In this document: one piece after another, positions 17,742-26,876 of the stretch | Layout: every line of letters begins with the position of its first letter | Position numbering within the stretch: the first letter of the stretch is position 1 | NCBI GenBank assembly: GCA_029261035.1 | Contig: JAJDCD010000008.1 | Span: 1-64,000 of the forward strand | Source of the DNA: Candidatus Omnitrophota bacterium | Lineage (GTDB): Bacteria; Omnitrophota; Omnitrophia; Omnitrophales; JACROU01 | Direction: 5' to 3' | DNA length: 64,000 nt | The notes under the pieces: model-generated | Told to the model about the DNA's origin: nothing | What the model saw: the letters and a program-made list of their open reading frames with translations, nothing else | Database searches by the model: none | Translations under genes and position numbers: made by a program

Positions 17742-19058
17742 TTATTCCTCTGTGCTTTCTTCATCTTCTTCTTCTTTAGAATCTTCAACATTCTTTAAAT
17801 CTTCAGCCGCAGCCTCAAGTTTAGCTTCATTCAATTTAGCTTCTTCTTTAAAAGCGTCGTCTAAAAGGGTAGGCGAAATCGTTTCTTTTTCAAACTTTTT
17901 AGCCATTTCACCAATCGATGGTAATTTATTTTCAACTTTCTTTTCCTTAAGAATAGCCTCATGAGCAGAAGCAATAATTTTTTCTGCCGTTTTAGGGCCT
18001 ATGCCCTTAATTTCAGATAGAGCCTCAGCCGAAGACATCAGAAGATCTTTAAGAGTTTTAATACCAGCACCATTTAAAATTGTTTCTGTTTTCGCACCAA
18101 CTCCATCCAATTCAGAAATAGGAACTTTTTGACTAACGCTTCTCACTTCAAGCTTCCAATCAGTCAGCTTTGAAGCTAAGCGAACATTCTGACCTTTTTT
18201 CCCTATTGCCAAGGACAGCTGATCGTCAGCAACAAAAACGTTAGCAACCTTAGTTTTTTTATCTAATTGAATTTCCGAAAGTTCTGCAGGACTTAAAGCA
18301 TTTCGAATATAAGTTTCAGGGTCTTCAGACCAACGAACAATATCAATCTTTTCTCCTTGGAGCTCCATGACAACGTTCTTAACTCTTTGTCCTCTCATTC
18401 CAACGCAAGAGCCTACACAGTCAATTTTATCATCACTACTCGTCACAGAAATCTTTGTTCGGGTCCCCGCTTCTCTCGCCACCCCTTTAATTTGAACAAT
18501 ATTATCAGCAATTTCAGGAACTTCTAACTCGAATAAACGCTTTACCAAAATTGGATGAGAACGAGATAAAATAATTTCTGGTCCTCTAGAAGATTTCTTC
18601 ACTTCAACAACAAGAACTTTTATTGGATCTCCCTGCCTGAATACCTCCGTATAACACTGCTCGCGTTGAGGCAGAACCCCTTCTGTTTTACCAAAATCTA
18701 TAAGTACAGCCCTTTTCTCAATTCGATGTATTGTCCCACTAATAATGTCATTTACACGTTTGATGTAATCGTTATAAATCACATCTCTTTCAGCCTCACG
18801 TATCTTCTGCACAATCACTTGCTTTGCTGTCTGAGCAGCTATACGTCCAAACTCAGGGTAATTAACAGGCTTACCATCTTCAAGCAGCCTAAACTCTCCT
18901 GATTCCTTATCTATTTCAACATCAAAATCTTCCTTGTCAGGAAAAGTCTTCCTACAAGCTGAAATAAGCGCCAATCTCAACGCTTCAAAGAGTAGCTCTT
19001 TATTTATATTCTTCTCTTTTTCAATATTATCTAAATTTCTTAAAAGCTCTTCATTCAT
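17742..19058 (-). CDS. nusA: transcription termination/antitermination protein NusA
   Basis: 438 residues: an N-terminal RNA-polymerase-binding domain (1-125), an S1 domain (about 130-195), two KH domains (CVGMRGQRVKNVV, then AIGKKGQNVRLAS) and a C-terminal helix-hairpin-helix repeat (LDGVGAKTETIL, IKGIGPKTAEKI). The tail is rich in glutamate. NusA modulates pausing, termination and antitermination. AGGAG precedes the ATG. rimP, which usually lies upstream, is missing here. The leader holds a strong promoter and a terminator-like hairpin, see separate entries. Confidence 0.95.
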   Translation of the reverse strand: MNEELLRNLDNIEKEKNINKELLFEALRLALISACRKTFPDKEDFDVEIDKESGEFRLLEDGKPVNYPEFGRIAAQTAKQVIVQKIREAERDVIYNDYIKRVNDIISGTIHRIEKRAVLIDFGKTEGVLPQREQCYTEVFRQGDPIKVLVVEVKKSSRGPEIILSRSHPILVKRLFELEVPEIADNIVQIKGVAREAGTRTKISVTSSDDKIDCVGSCVGMRGQRVKNVVMELQGEKIDIVRWSEDPETYIRNALSPAELSEIQLDKKTKVANVFVADDQLSLAIGKKGQNVRLASKLTDWKLEVRSVSQKVPISELDGVGAKTETILNGAGIKTLKDLLMSSAEALSEIKGIGPKTAEKIIASAHEAILKEKKVENKLPSIGEMAKKFEKETISPTLLDDAFKEEAKLNEAKLEAAAEDLKNVEDSKEEEDEESTEE

Positions 19059-19100
19059 TCAAATTCTCCTACAGAGATATAATTTATCCCTAAAATAAAA

Positions 19101-19120
19101 AATGGGCCAACAGGCCCATT
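19101..19120 (-). terminator. terminator hairpin in the nusA leader
   Basis: Perfect eight-base stem (aatgggcc / ggcccatt) with a four-base loop. On the minus strand it is followed by TTTTATTTTA, a good intrinsic-terminator pattern. It lies after the stop of the HAMP-like gene but also about 20 bases downstream of the predicted transcription start of the nusA promoter. It may therefore act as an attenuator for nusA as well as a terminator for the upstream gene. Confidence 0.75.
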
Positions 19121-19145
19121 CGTCCTAACTTCTAATTTGTTAGAT

Positions 19146-19173
19146 ATTATAGGATGATTTTAAGTGTTGTCAA
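19146..19173 (-). promoter_or_regulatory. sigma-70-type promoter of the nusA operon
   Basis: On the minus strand: TTGACA (19168-19173), a 16-base spacer and TATAAT (19146-19151), both boxes matching consensus. The predicted start is near 19139, about 80 bases before the nusA ATG. It sits immediately after the stop of the preceding gene. This is one of the best promoter matches in the window. Confidence 0.8.
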
Positions 19174-19176
19174 TCA

Positions 19177-19734
19177 TTAACACTCCTGCTTTAGCTTATC
19201 CAGGAGCTGCTTCATACTCTGAGATGTTTCTGGGGGTAATTGACCTAGAGGAAGTTTCTGAATCTCTAAAACAATCTGATCTTTCTTTTCCTTCTTACTC
19301 CTCATTAACTCTAAGACTTTATTGATTTCATCTGCTATATCCTTATAAAAGTCGTTTGTTCTAAGCTTAATATTTGAAGGAATCTGCCCTTTAGCTATCT
19401 GTTTCAAAGTAACACGAAAACGGTAAATAGGCCCTCCTACACGATGTAAAAATTTAATGCTCAGAAAAGCCGAAACAACAATAGTTACTAGTAGAGCAAT
19501 AGTCACCCTAACAGTAATCAAGTAGTTAATACTCGACATTACCTCATAAGGACTAATTTTACCTAAACGATAGGGTCCACTCATCATAGTATCTCTAATA
19601 GTCCAATTGACTAAAACAGAAATTACGATAGCAGAAATAAAGAGAATAATAACCATCAAGAACGTATATTCTTTCTGCATCTGCGGATCAATAAGTAATG
19701 TTTTTACACTTCTTTTATGTTGATATTTCGGCAT
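19177..19734 (-). CDS. two-helix membrane protein with HAMP-like region
   Basis: About 185 residues. TM1 spans about 24-46 and TM2 about 74-96, with a short exported segment between (DTMMSGPYRLGKISPYEV). After TM2, HRVGGPIYRFRVTLKQIAKGQIPSNIKLRTNDFY resembles a HAMP linker (the GP.. and E/D-x positions) before a Lys-rich helical tail. No kinase, GGDEF or methyl-accepting output domain follows. The frame is open 18 codons upstream, but the promoter at 19760-19788 would start RNA inside that extension, and GGAGGGG precedes the ATG at 19734. Function unknown; a scaffold or partner of an envelope signalling protein is possible. Confidence 0.7.
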   Translation of the reverse strand: MPKYQHKRSVKTLLIDPQMQKEYTFLMVIILFISAIVISVLVNWTIRDTMMSGPYRLGKISPYEVMSSINYLITVRVTIALLVTIVVSAFLSIKFLHRVGGPIYRFRVTLKQIAKGQIPSNIKLRTNDFYKDIADEINKVLELMRSKKEKKDQIVLEIQKLPLGQLPPETSQSMKQLLDKLKQEC

Positions 19735-19759
19735 ATCCCCTCCACCACTTTCAATACTA

Positions 19760-19788
19760 AGTATACTTACTTTTTTGCCAAGTTTCAA
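19760..19788 (-). promoter_or_regulatory. sigma-70-type promoter of the HAMP-like gene
   Basis: On the minus strand: TTGAAA (19783-19788), a 17-base spacer and TATACT (19760-19765). The predicted start, about 19753, leaves a leader of roughly 20 bases before the GGAGGGG-ATG at 19734. This supports the shorter protein. Confidence 0.7.
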
Positions 19789-19850
19789 AATATTGCTATA
19801 TAATCACTTATATATTATCGGACTTATTTGAGATATATTAATGATGTTTC

Positions 19851-19879
19851 TTGACATTAATATACGATTTCTTTAGTTT
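19851..19879 (+). promoter_or_regulatory. candidate promoter for the plus-strand glycosyltransferase
   Basis: TTGACA (19851-19856), 17 bases and TAGTTT (19874-19879). The -35 is perfect and the -10 is weak. Predicted start about 25 bases before the ATG at 19912. It is divergent from the HAMP-like gene promoter. Confidence 0.45.
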
Positions 19880-19911
19880 ATAGCTTTTAAACGACAAAAC
19901 CAGAGATAAAT

Positions 19912-20646
19912 ATGACACAAGAACCGCAAATTAGCTTTATTATTCCCGTATATAATGAAGAACACAATATTGCTTTAGTCTTCAAGAACCTTTTTGAAGT
20001 TATCAATAAGCACCCAGATTGGAATTCAGAAGTCATCATTATTGAAGATGGAAGCAAAGACAGTACGAAACAAGTCATTATTGAAGAACTGAAAAAATAC
20101 CACTCTTTTGAACTTATTCTGCACGAAAAAAATCAAGGGTACACTCGTTCTTTGAAAGATGGTATTTCTAAATCTAAAGGTAAATATTTAATGTATATAG
20201 GAGCGGACGAAGAATTTGACTGTTCTGAAGTTCCCCACTTTGTTGATTTATTTTTAAATAATCCAAATGAAAAAATAGATATCGTTTTAGGTGTTCGTTG
20301 GCAACGAAATGCTTATAAGTTATTTCGTTTTTTTCTTTCTATTATTTATATTTTTCTGCTCAATTTCATGTTCAAGTTAAGAATAAATGACTATAACTGG
20401 TCCCAAGCATGGAGTAGAGAAGTTATTGAAAAAATCCAACTCACCTCTAATTCCCTTTTTGTTTTACCTGAAATTATTATCAAAGCACATGACTTAAATT
20501 TTAAAATCAAAGAAATTCCATCAAATCACAGAGGAAGGCAAACGGGTAAATCCTCAGTTAATATGTCTATTATGGGAAAAGCTTTGTGGGAATCAATCAA
20601 GTTCTGGAAATTTAGAAATTCAAAAAAGTACAACCCTTCCGTCTAA
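19912..20646 (+). CDS. family 2 glycosyltransferase
   Basis: 244 residues, GT-A fold. ISFIIPVYNEE opens the nucleotide-binding domain, IIEDGSKDST follows, and GADEEFD stands where the DxD motif is expected. A hydrophobic stretch (LSIIYIFLLNFMF) at about 143-160 may dip into the membrane. Related to the dolichol-phosphate-mannose-synthase-like branch, so a polyprenyl-phosphate sugar donor or envelope glycan is likely. It is the only plus-strand gene of this polysaccharide region and overlaps the convergent GT2 gene by 4 bases. Confidence 0.8.
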   Translation: MTQEPQISFIIPVYNEEHNIALVFKNLFEVINKHPDWNSEVIIIEDGSKDSTKQVIIEELKKYHSFELILHEKNQGYTRSLKDGISKSKGKYLMYIGADEEFDCSEVPHFVDLFLNNPNEKIDIVLGVRWQRNAYKLFRFFLSIIYIFLLNFMFKLRINDYNWSQAWSREVIEKIQLTSNSLFVLPEIIIKAHDLNFKIKEIPSNHRGRQTGKSSVNMSIMGKALWESIKFWKFRNSKKYNPSV

Positions 20647-21395
20647 GAAAAGATCTCCTTCTTCTTTACCCTTTTACTAGCACTAAATAAATGCAAATAT
20701 CGAATAAAAATCAAATCTAGAAACATCTTTAAAGAGTCTCCAACCAAACTAACCTTACTCTGATCTGCATTAAACCAGTTAATTGGGAGCTCTTTAATTT
20801 TCAAGCCTTCTCTTTCTGCTAAAAACAAAATCTCCCCATCAAAAGAGAAACCGTCTATTTTTTGATTTTGGAATAGTTTTTTACCCGATTCTTTTTTAAA
20901 TGCTTTGAAGCCGCATTGAGAATCACGAATTCCAGGAAACAAAATAAGCTGTCCTAAAAAATTATAAATACGCCCCATAATTTCTCTATACCACAACATT
21001 TTTCTTTCCTTCGATTTATCCTCTAAGGCTCGAGAGCCAATAACAACGTCATATCCATTTTCCAAATAAGGTAACATCATATCCATTTCTTCAATAGGCG
21101 TCGATAAATCAGCATCTGAAAAAAGAATGTAATCCCCTTGAGAAAGTAAAACGCCACTTCGAACACTATACCCCTTTCCTTTATTTGTGCCGTTAGAAAT
21201 AACTTTATGAATATTCAAATCCAAGTATTGTTTGGCAACTTCAAGTGTATTATCATTACTTCCATCATCCACAACAATGATTTCAGACTGAAAACTTTTA
21301 CCTTCTATATAATTTAATACTTTTTCCAATGAGGCTGGTAAACGCTGAGCTTCTTGATAAGCAGGTATAATAATTGATAAATAAGGATTAGACAT
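20643..21395 (-). CDS. family 2 glycosyltransferase, ALG5/DPM1-like
   Basis: 250 residues. LSIIIPAYQEAQRL, VVDDGSNDNT and FSDADLSTP (the metal-binding DxD) are GT2 motifs; RDSQCGFKAFKKE matches the branch that moves glucose or mannose from a nucleotide sugar to a polyprenyl phosphate. Mostly soluble, probably membrane-associated at the cytoplasmic face. The start lies 2 bases after the stop of the membrane protein gene upstream, so the two are coupled. Confidence 0.85.
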   Translation of the reverse strand: MSNPYLSIIIPAYQEAQRLPASLEKVLNYIEGKSFQSEIIVVDDGSNDNTLEVAKQYLDLNIHKVISNGTNKGKGYSVRSGVLLSQGDYILFSDADLSTPIEEMDMMLPYLENGYDVVIGSRALEDKSKERKMLWYREIMGRIYNFLGQLILFPGIRDSQCGFKAFKKESGKKLFQNQKIDGFSFDGEILFLAEREGLKIKELPINWFNADQSKVSLVGDSLKMFLDLIFIRYLHLFSASKRVKKKEIFS

Positions 21396-21397
21396 AA

Positions 21398-22399
21398 TTA
21401 AGACCCTTGTTCCAAACTCTTTTTGTCCCTAACCATATATTGATTAATAAAAAACAAGCCCAGAACCCCAGGAATCACATATCGTAATGTAACAAGCACA
21501 GATCCAGCAAATAAGAGAGCCTCATTTGCATAAGGTGAAAGAAAATAAATAAACGCACCATCTCTAAGCCCTATTCCTGAAATTGTAACAGGAACAAGCC
21601 CAATCAAAATTGCAACAGGGGCCCAATGATAAGCCGTAATCAGTGTCATATCTACTCCAACTGCTTTAAAAAAATAATAAACTTGAGTCATATGTAAAAA
21701 CCATAAAAGGATACTAAGTAATATTATTAAAATAATTTGATAATTATTTTCTCTTATATGTTTAATTAATAGCTGCCCATCTTCTAAGAAATGTCCAATT
21801 CGGTTTAAATATTTTCTTTTTTCCAAAAATTGAACTCCTCGACTGTAACCGGGGATAATTTTAAGAGGTACAAAATAAATAAAAAATGTCACAGCTAAAA
21901 CAAACAAAATAAATACACTACAAACAACATCCGCTCTAGCTATAGTATTTAAATAACTAGCCGTCTGACCAACCAAAGGCTCTTGTGATAGAAAAAAAAC
22001 TCCATAACCAAATAAAAAAACAACCCCTAAGGAGCTTAAATCTAAAAGTTTTTCAAAGATCACAATATTGAATCCTCGAGACATATCCACTTTACCCGTA
22101 TTTCTTAAAAAAACTGCTTTGGCTAAATCCCCCATTTTAGAAGGAAGTATTAAGTTTAAAGAATTAGAGGATAGTAATAACTTTACAGACTCAAAAAAAG
22201 AACATGTGCAACTTTTAACAACTAACAACTGCCAACGAAATGCTGTAATAGCAATTAAAGGCAAAAATAAAAAAAATGCCACTCCTAAATCAAACCAGTT
22301 AGGTTTTTTAAAGGCGTTTACAAATTCAACAAAATCAATGTGTCTAATAAGAAAAATCAGTATAACAACTGTTATAACGAGAGCTATTAAACGCTTCAT
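21398..22399 (-). CDS. YbhN/AglD-type membrane protein (LPG synthase TM family)
   Basis: 333 residues with about eight membrane helices. LNLILPSKMGDLAKAVFLR and the later VTISGIGLRDGAFIYFL are signatures of the lysylphosphatidylglycerol-synthetase/YbhN/AglD family. Members without a catalytic domain are often found beside glycosyltransferases and are thought to move lipid-linked intermediates or assist their use. Its ATG overlaps the upstream gene's stop (ATGA) and the GT2 gene follows closely, so the three form a tight unit. Confidence 0.8.
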   Translation of the reverse strand: MKRLIALVITVVILIFLIRHIDFVEFVNAFKKPNWFDLGVAFFLFLPLIAITAFRWQLLVVKSCTCSFFESVKLLLSSNSLNLILPSKMGDLAKAVFLRNTGKVDMSRGFNIVIFEKLLDLSSLGVVFLFGYGVFFLSQEPLVGQTASYLNTIARADVVCSVFILFVLAVTFFIYFVPLKIIPGYSRGVQFLEKRKYLNRIGHFLEDGQLLIKHIRENNYQIILIILLSILLWFLHMTQVYYFFKAVGVDMTLITAYHWAPVAILIGLVPVTISGIGLRDGAFIYFLSPYANEALLFAGSVLVTLRYVIPGVLGLFFINQYMVRDKKSLEQGS

Positions 22400-24039
22400 G
22401 AGTAATTCTCTTGCCAGGTAATTTGCTTTTTGGTGTTCAGTTCTTCAATTTTATCGTTTAAGAAAGTCCAAGGAACTAACTGAGAAGATTGATAAGGCTG
22501 ACTCGTAGCAACGTAGATAGAAGTTAAATCCGTACTCAAAGCAATGGAATTGATTTTAATTTTTTTATCATCAAGCATAATTTTATTTTCAACTTTTAAC
22601 CCCTTATCAAAATAAAATTTACGGACATAACGAACCCCTACTTTTTTCTTGCTGTAAATAATCTTTCTTTGTAATAATGAGCGTACTAAATTCCGAGAGA
22701 AACGGCCTACGAACAATAAGAATAGACGGAAAAGGATAAAAGTGTTTGTTTTAAGAAGAATTTGAGGTCTGACACAAAAAGACCCAGAGACTGTAATATG
22801 ATCATCTGCTTTCACATACTGAGAATCCCCAATCATATGAGAAACCAAAATATCTCCCTCACTTGTTTTTAATGCAATCCCTGTATCCGATTGTTTCAGC
22901 TTAGAATCTTTGAAGTACTTAAATACGCCCCCCTTATTCAGTCCTAGAACATAATAATGATTCTCTAATTGCTTAACAAACAAAGAGGACTCCTTAAATA
23001 AATACTCCCCTTCAAACAAACGACTAGAGACTGGCTCCCTTTCTTCATTGAAGTCTAAATAAGCTTGAAGATAATTATAAATTAAGTGTCCAAAAATACG
23101 GTCATCATCTGTATAAGCTCTATTCCCTTCAATAAGCGCCTTGCAGTGTCTATCTACCAAAAAAGAAGCTTCTGGGATATGCTTACCTAAGACTTCTAAA
23201 CCATGAGGAAAAAAATGAAATGTATTTCTACTGCCGTACTCCCCACCATAACTCCCATCAGGATGGGAGAAGTAAGTCATAAATTTCACAGCTTTTTTGA
23301 GAACAGGAATCAAATTCTGATCCTTTGATTTTTGATAATATTTTGCTAGAAAATCAACACAGATACTTAAATACCCAGGATCACAACCTTCATACTCAGG
23401 AAACCATCCTTCAGTTGTTTGCCACGATACTAATTCTTTTATTTTTTCTTCTGCAGCTAACTTATATTTCTGATCATGGGTAATCTCAAAAACATTTTGC
23501 AAACATAAAGCAACCAAAGCATGATGATTGGAAAGGATTCCTGTCTCATTATGATTTATCAACCAATCTCCTCGATGCTTAAAAAAGTCAACAATCAACA
23601 CGTCCTCTAACTTTAACAACAAATAAGACTCTGTAGATGCATATAAAGAAAAGGCAACAGCACCCATTGCTTTTTCAAAAGGATAATAATCATCACAAGA
23701 AGAATCCTTATGACTCGATTTTCTAGAAAAATGAATACCAGCCTCAACCCACTCTTTAATTCTGGGTTGTTGATAGAAAGGATTGTTTGGAAAGTTATTT
23801 TTATAAACAATTGCTAAAGGTAATACATATTCTTGATACATACCGCTAGGAAAGTCTGCTGTGCGATAATGCCAATAACTTCTATCAAAAGAACCATATG
23901 TTTTGGAAAAAGGGTTACGGTCTAAAAGCTCAATGATTTTAGGGATATAGAGAAGTGCCTCATGAAGAAGTGCGTCTTTATGAGTCGCTGCAGAAGAATT
24001 TTGCATAGAACTAACTGATTCAGAACTGTCTTTAACCAT
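22396..24039 (-). CDS. (alpha/alpha)6-like protein, heparinase-like layout
   Basis: 547 residues, no firm family recognised. Residues about 20-330 look like repeated helix pairs of an alpha-toroid: YGSFDRSYWHYRTADFPSG, a central NHHALVALCLQNVFEIT segment, then WFPEYEGCDPGYLSICVDFLAKYY and GSYGGEYGSRNTFHFFPHGLE. The last 180 residues look like a beta-rich domain (SDTGIALKTSEGDILVSHM). This helix-then-sheet order is that of heparinase II/III and related polysaccharide lyases. There is no signal peptide, so a cytoplasmic or unusually exported enzyme of envelope glycan metabolism is the best guess. It overlaps the YbhN-like gene by 4 bases. Confidence 0.6.
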   Translation of the reverse strand: MVKDSSESVSSMQNSSAATHKDALLHEALLYIPKIIELLDRNPFSKTYGSFDRSYWHYRTADFPSGMYQEYVLPLAIVYKNNFPNNPFYQQPRIKEWVEAGIHFSRKSSHKDSSCDDYYPFEKAMGAVAFSLYASTESYLLLKLEDVLIVDFFKHRGDWLINHNETGILSNHHALVALCLQNVFEITHDQKYKLAAEEKIKELVSWQTTEGWFPEYEGCDPGYLSICVDFLAKYYQKSKDQNLIPVLKKAVKFMTYFSHPDGSYGGEYGSRNTFHFFPHGLEVLGKHIPEASFLVDRHCKALIEGNRAYTDDDRIFGHLIYNYLQAYLDFNEEREPVSSRLFEGEYLFKESSLFVKQLENHYYVLGLNKGGVFKYFKDSKLKQSDTGIALKTSEGDILVSHMIGDSQYVKADDHITVSGSFCVRPQILLKTNTFILFRLFLLFVGRFSRNLVRSLLQRKIIYSKKKVGVRYVRKFYFDKGLKVENKIMLDDKKIKINSIALSTDLTSIYVATSQPYQSSQLVPWTFLNDKIEELNTKKQITWQENYS

Positions 24040-24055
24040 GATTTACAATCATCCT

Positions 24056-24949
24056 TTAAGGACGTTTTTGATATGCCACAATAAGATCTGCCAACAAACC
24101 TAAGACAACAACCACAAAAGCACCTAAAAGTATTATGACATCCGATTCTTGCAATGAAGACGTATACTTAACACTCATAATAGATTTAATAATGCCCAAA
24201 AGAAATAACATCCCTCCTAAAGGCAAAAATACTTTTAGTGGATCAAAATACATAACCATTCTTAAAATAGTTTGAATGTAATTAGCCGCATCTTTGATGG
24301 GGTGAAATTTAGATACTCCAATTCTCTTATGATATTCCGTAGGAATATATTTTACCCTATACCCATTAATTAAAAAAGCTAGAGTCATTGTAGTTACACA
24401 AGAAAATCCTTTTGGAAGAACCCATAAATATTTAAGCATCACATCTCTCTTAAATGCTTTTAGCCCTGTATTTAAATCCGGGATATGGGTACTAGTCAAA
24501 TAACAGGCAAACTGCCTAATGAGCCACTTCGCAGGAGCTCTTAACCACCTCATAGTGCCCTTTTCGCTTGTTCTAGCACCATTGACCTGGTCGAAAGCAG
24601 GCATATGCTCTAAAAGCTTAGGAATATCACTTGCCGTATAAGTGCCATCAGCGTCTAACATCACAATAAACTTCCCCTTTGCCTGCATGATTCCGGTTTT
24701 CCTACAGGTTCCAGAGCCCTGATTCACAGGCCTTTGAATGATTCGAACATCTTTCTTCTTAGCTCTTTGAACAGTCTGATCTGTAGAAGCATCATCAACA
24801 ACTAAAATCTCATAATGATAAGAAGTTTTCTCCATCGTTTGCCTTACATCATCAATCACTTTTTCAATAGCTTCTTCCTCGTTATAACAAGGTAAAACTA
24901 CGGTAACATCTAACGATGTTTCTTGTATTTCTTTCTCTATTTCTGCCAT
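24056..24949 (-). CDS. family 2 glycosyltransferase with C-terminal membrane helices
   Basis: 297 residues. [26 protein letters not shown] and [12 protein letters not shown] (DxD) define the GT-A domain, and [12 protein letters not shown] is the polyprenol-phosphate glycosyltransferase motif. Two helices at the C-terminus (about 238-257 and 270-290) anchor it, as in DPM1/ArnC-type enzymes. It probably loads a sugar onto a lipid carrier at the inner face of the membrane. It overlaps the UDP-xylose synthase gene by 13 bases. Confidence 0.85.
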   Translation of the reverse strand: MAEIEKEIQETSLDVTVVLPCYNEEEAIEKVIDDVRQTMEKTSYHYEILVVDDASTDQTVQRAKKKDVRIIQRPVNQGSGTCRKTGIMQAKGKFIVMLDADGTYTASDIPKLLEHMPAFDQVNGARTSEKGTMRWLRAPAKWLIRQFACYLTSTHIPDLNTGLKAFKRDVMLKYLWVLPKGFSCVTTMTLAFLINGYRVKYIPTEYHKRIGVSKFHPIKDAANYIQTILRMVMYFDPLKVFLPLGGMLFLLGIIKSIMSVKYTSSLQESDVIILLGAFVVVVLGLLADLIVAYQKRP

Positions 24950-25899
24950 TGTAAAACACCTTGTTCCTGTTTTAATTGTTTAAAATACTCAATAGTTTTA
25001 TTTAACCCATGTTCCAAATCAATATTAGGCTCCCAGCCTAAAACATCTTTAGCTCTAGTAATATCTGGCTGTCTTACTTTAGGATCGTCCACAGGTAATT
25101 CTTTGAATTCAATAACGCTATCTGAAGAAAGAATTGATTTAATTCGTTCTGCTAATTGCAAAACAGTCATCTCCTTAGGATTTCCTAAATTAATAGGCTC
25201 AAAAAAAGTTTTTTGAGAAAATAAATAAATCCCTCGAATCAAGTCCTCGACAAAACAAAAACTACGAGTCTGCCCACCCTCACCAAATACGGTTATTCCA
25301 TCCCCATTAAGGGCTGCAGAAATAAATGCTGGAATCGCCCTACCATCGTTAGGTTTCATTCTAGGGCCATAAGTATTAAAAATACGAACGATTTTCGTAT
25401 CGACTCCATGCATACGATGATAAGCTAAAGTCATAGCTTCAGCAAACCTCTTAGCTTCATCATAAACTCCTCTTGGTCCTATTGGATTAACATTCCCCCA
25501 ATAGTCTTCTGTCTGTGGATGAACTAAAGGATCTCCATAAACTTCCGAAGTTGAAGCTAATAAAAAAGATGACTTTTTAGATTTAGCAAAACCCAAAGCA
25601 TTATGAGTCCCCAAAGCGCCTACTTTTAACGTTTGAATCGGGTAATGTGAATAATCAAAAGGACTTGCCGGGGAAGCAAAATGAAAAACAATATCTACAG
25701 GATCTGGATATTCTATTCGTTCACTTACGTCTTGTTCCAGAAGAAGAAAGTTTTTTTCTGATTTTAAATGCGCTATATTTTTAGGGTTCCCTGTCAAAAA
25801 ATTATCAACACATATTACTTTATCTCCTTTGGATAAGAAGAGATCTGTTAAATGAGATCCAATAAAACCCGCTCCTCCAGTAATTAATATATTCTTCAT
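24937..25899 (-). CDS. uxs: UDP-glucuronate decarboxylase (UDP-xylose synthase)
   Basis: 320 residues, extended [13 protein letters not shown] binds [56 protein letters not shown] (catalytic YxxxK) and [10 protein letters not shown] are specific to UDP-xylose synthases. The enzyme turns UDP-glucuronate into UDP-xylose. Ugd, which makes UDP-glucuronate, lies in the same cluster at 30978-32303. The start overlaps the stop of the epimerase gene upstream (ATGA). Confidence 0.92.
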   Translation of the reverse strand: MKNILITGGAGFIGSHLTDLFLSKGDKVICVDNFLTGNPKNIAHLKSEKNFLLLEQDVSERIEYPDPVDIVFHFASPASPFDYSHYPIQTLKVGALGTHNALGFAKSKKSSFLLASTSEVYGDPLVHPQTEDYWGNVNPIGPRGVYDEAKRFAEAMTLAYHRMHGVDTKIVRIFNTYGPRMKPNDGRAIPAFISAALNGDGITVFGEGGQTRSFCFVEDLIRGIYLFSQKTFFEPINLGNPKEMTVLQLAERIKSILSSDSVIEFKELPVDDPKVRQPDITRAKDVLGWEPNIDLEHGLNKTIEYFKQLKQEQGVLQWQK

Positions 25900-26855
25900 A
25901 CTCCAATTCCTTTTTCAGAATGATAGCCCACAAACCACTCCACCGTTTCCTTCAGACCAGAATCCAAATCTTTAATTAGTTTATAATTTAACTCTGATTT
26001 TGCTTTTTCAATATCTGCCAGAGTTTTCCGGACATCGCCAGGACGCTTCTCTGTAAATGTAGGCTCAATATCTGTTATCCCTAAATCATCCCTTATTTTA
26101 TTAAATAAATCCAAAATAGATATGGAGTCACCACTCGCAATATTGTAAACAGCCCCTTTCTTATCAGGCCCTTCAGCAGAAAGAAAATTTGCTTGAACAA
26201 TATTATCTATATGAACAAAATCTCTGGATTGCTTCCCGTCCCAGTGTAGCTCAGGTGATTCCTTCTTAAGTAAACTATCTACAAAAACTGGTATTACTAA
26301 CGCATATTGAGACTCTCGAGTTTGACGTGGACCAAAAGCATTAAAATACCTCAAATTCACAGTATCAAACCCTAAAACATTTGCAAAAAAAGTACAATAT
26401 TGTTCAGAGATTAATTTGCTTAAACCATAAGGTGATTGAGGATTTAATTCAAAATCTTCTTTCACTGGAAAAGTTTTAATTTCTCCATACACCGCTGAAG
26501 ATGAAGAAAAAATAAGCCTTTTAGCTCCGGCTTCTTTTGCCTGACACAAAAGGTTCAAAGTACCAGATACATTCACATCATGAGTTTCGAAAGGTTTCTC
26601 TACCGACTTTTCCACTGCTCGATTTGCAGCAGTGTGATAAATAAACTCCACGTCCTTCATCGCTTTTTTTGCAATATCAGAATCTCTAATATCTCCTTCA
26701 ACTACCTCAATACTACTCTCAAAAGGCTTCAAATTGGATTCCAATCCAGTAGAAAAATTATCTAAAACGCGTACTTTTTTTCCATTCTTAAGAAGACCTT
26801 CCACCAAATGAGATCCAATAAAACCCGCTCCACCTGTCACCAAATTAACTTTCAT
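25896..26855 (-). CDS. GalE/WbpP-like NAD-dependent sugar epimerase
   Basis: 319 residues, extended SDR with [28 protein letters not shown] (catalytic YxxxK) and [11 protein letters not shown]. These match UDP-hexose or UDP-N-acetylhexosamine 4-epimerases. [15 protein letters not shown] and the size resemble the WbpP/GNE side of the family more than E. coli GalE. With the WbpA-like dehydrogenase upstream, a UDP-GlcNAc or UDP-GlcNAcA 4-epimerase would make sense. GAGGAG precedes the ATG. Confidence 0.8.
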   Translation of the reverse strand: MKVNLVTGGAGFIGSHLVEGLLKNGKKVRVLDNFSTGLESNLKPFESSIEVVEGDIRDSDIAKKAMKDVEFIYHTAANRAVEKSVEKPFETHDVNVSGTLNLLCQAKEAGAKRLIFSSSSAVYGEIKTFPVKEDFELNPQSPYGLSKLISEQYCTFFANVLGFDTVNLRYFNAFGPRQTRESQYALVIPVFVDSLLKKESPELHWDGKQSRDFVHIDNIVQANFLSAEGPDKKGAVYNIASGDSISILDLFNKIRDDLGITDIEPTFTEKRPGDVRKTLADIEKAKSELNYKLIKDLDSGLKETVEWFVGYHSEKGIGV

Positions 26856-26876
26856 ATCCGTGCTCCTCGTTCTAAA

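Noticed and set aside
24937-26855. The two epimerase genes as recent duplicates
   Set aside because: They share the SDR fold only; their diagnostic motifs belong to different enzyme families (UDP-xylose synthase and GalE/WbpP).
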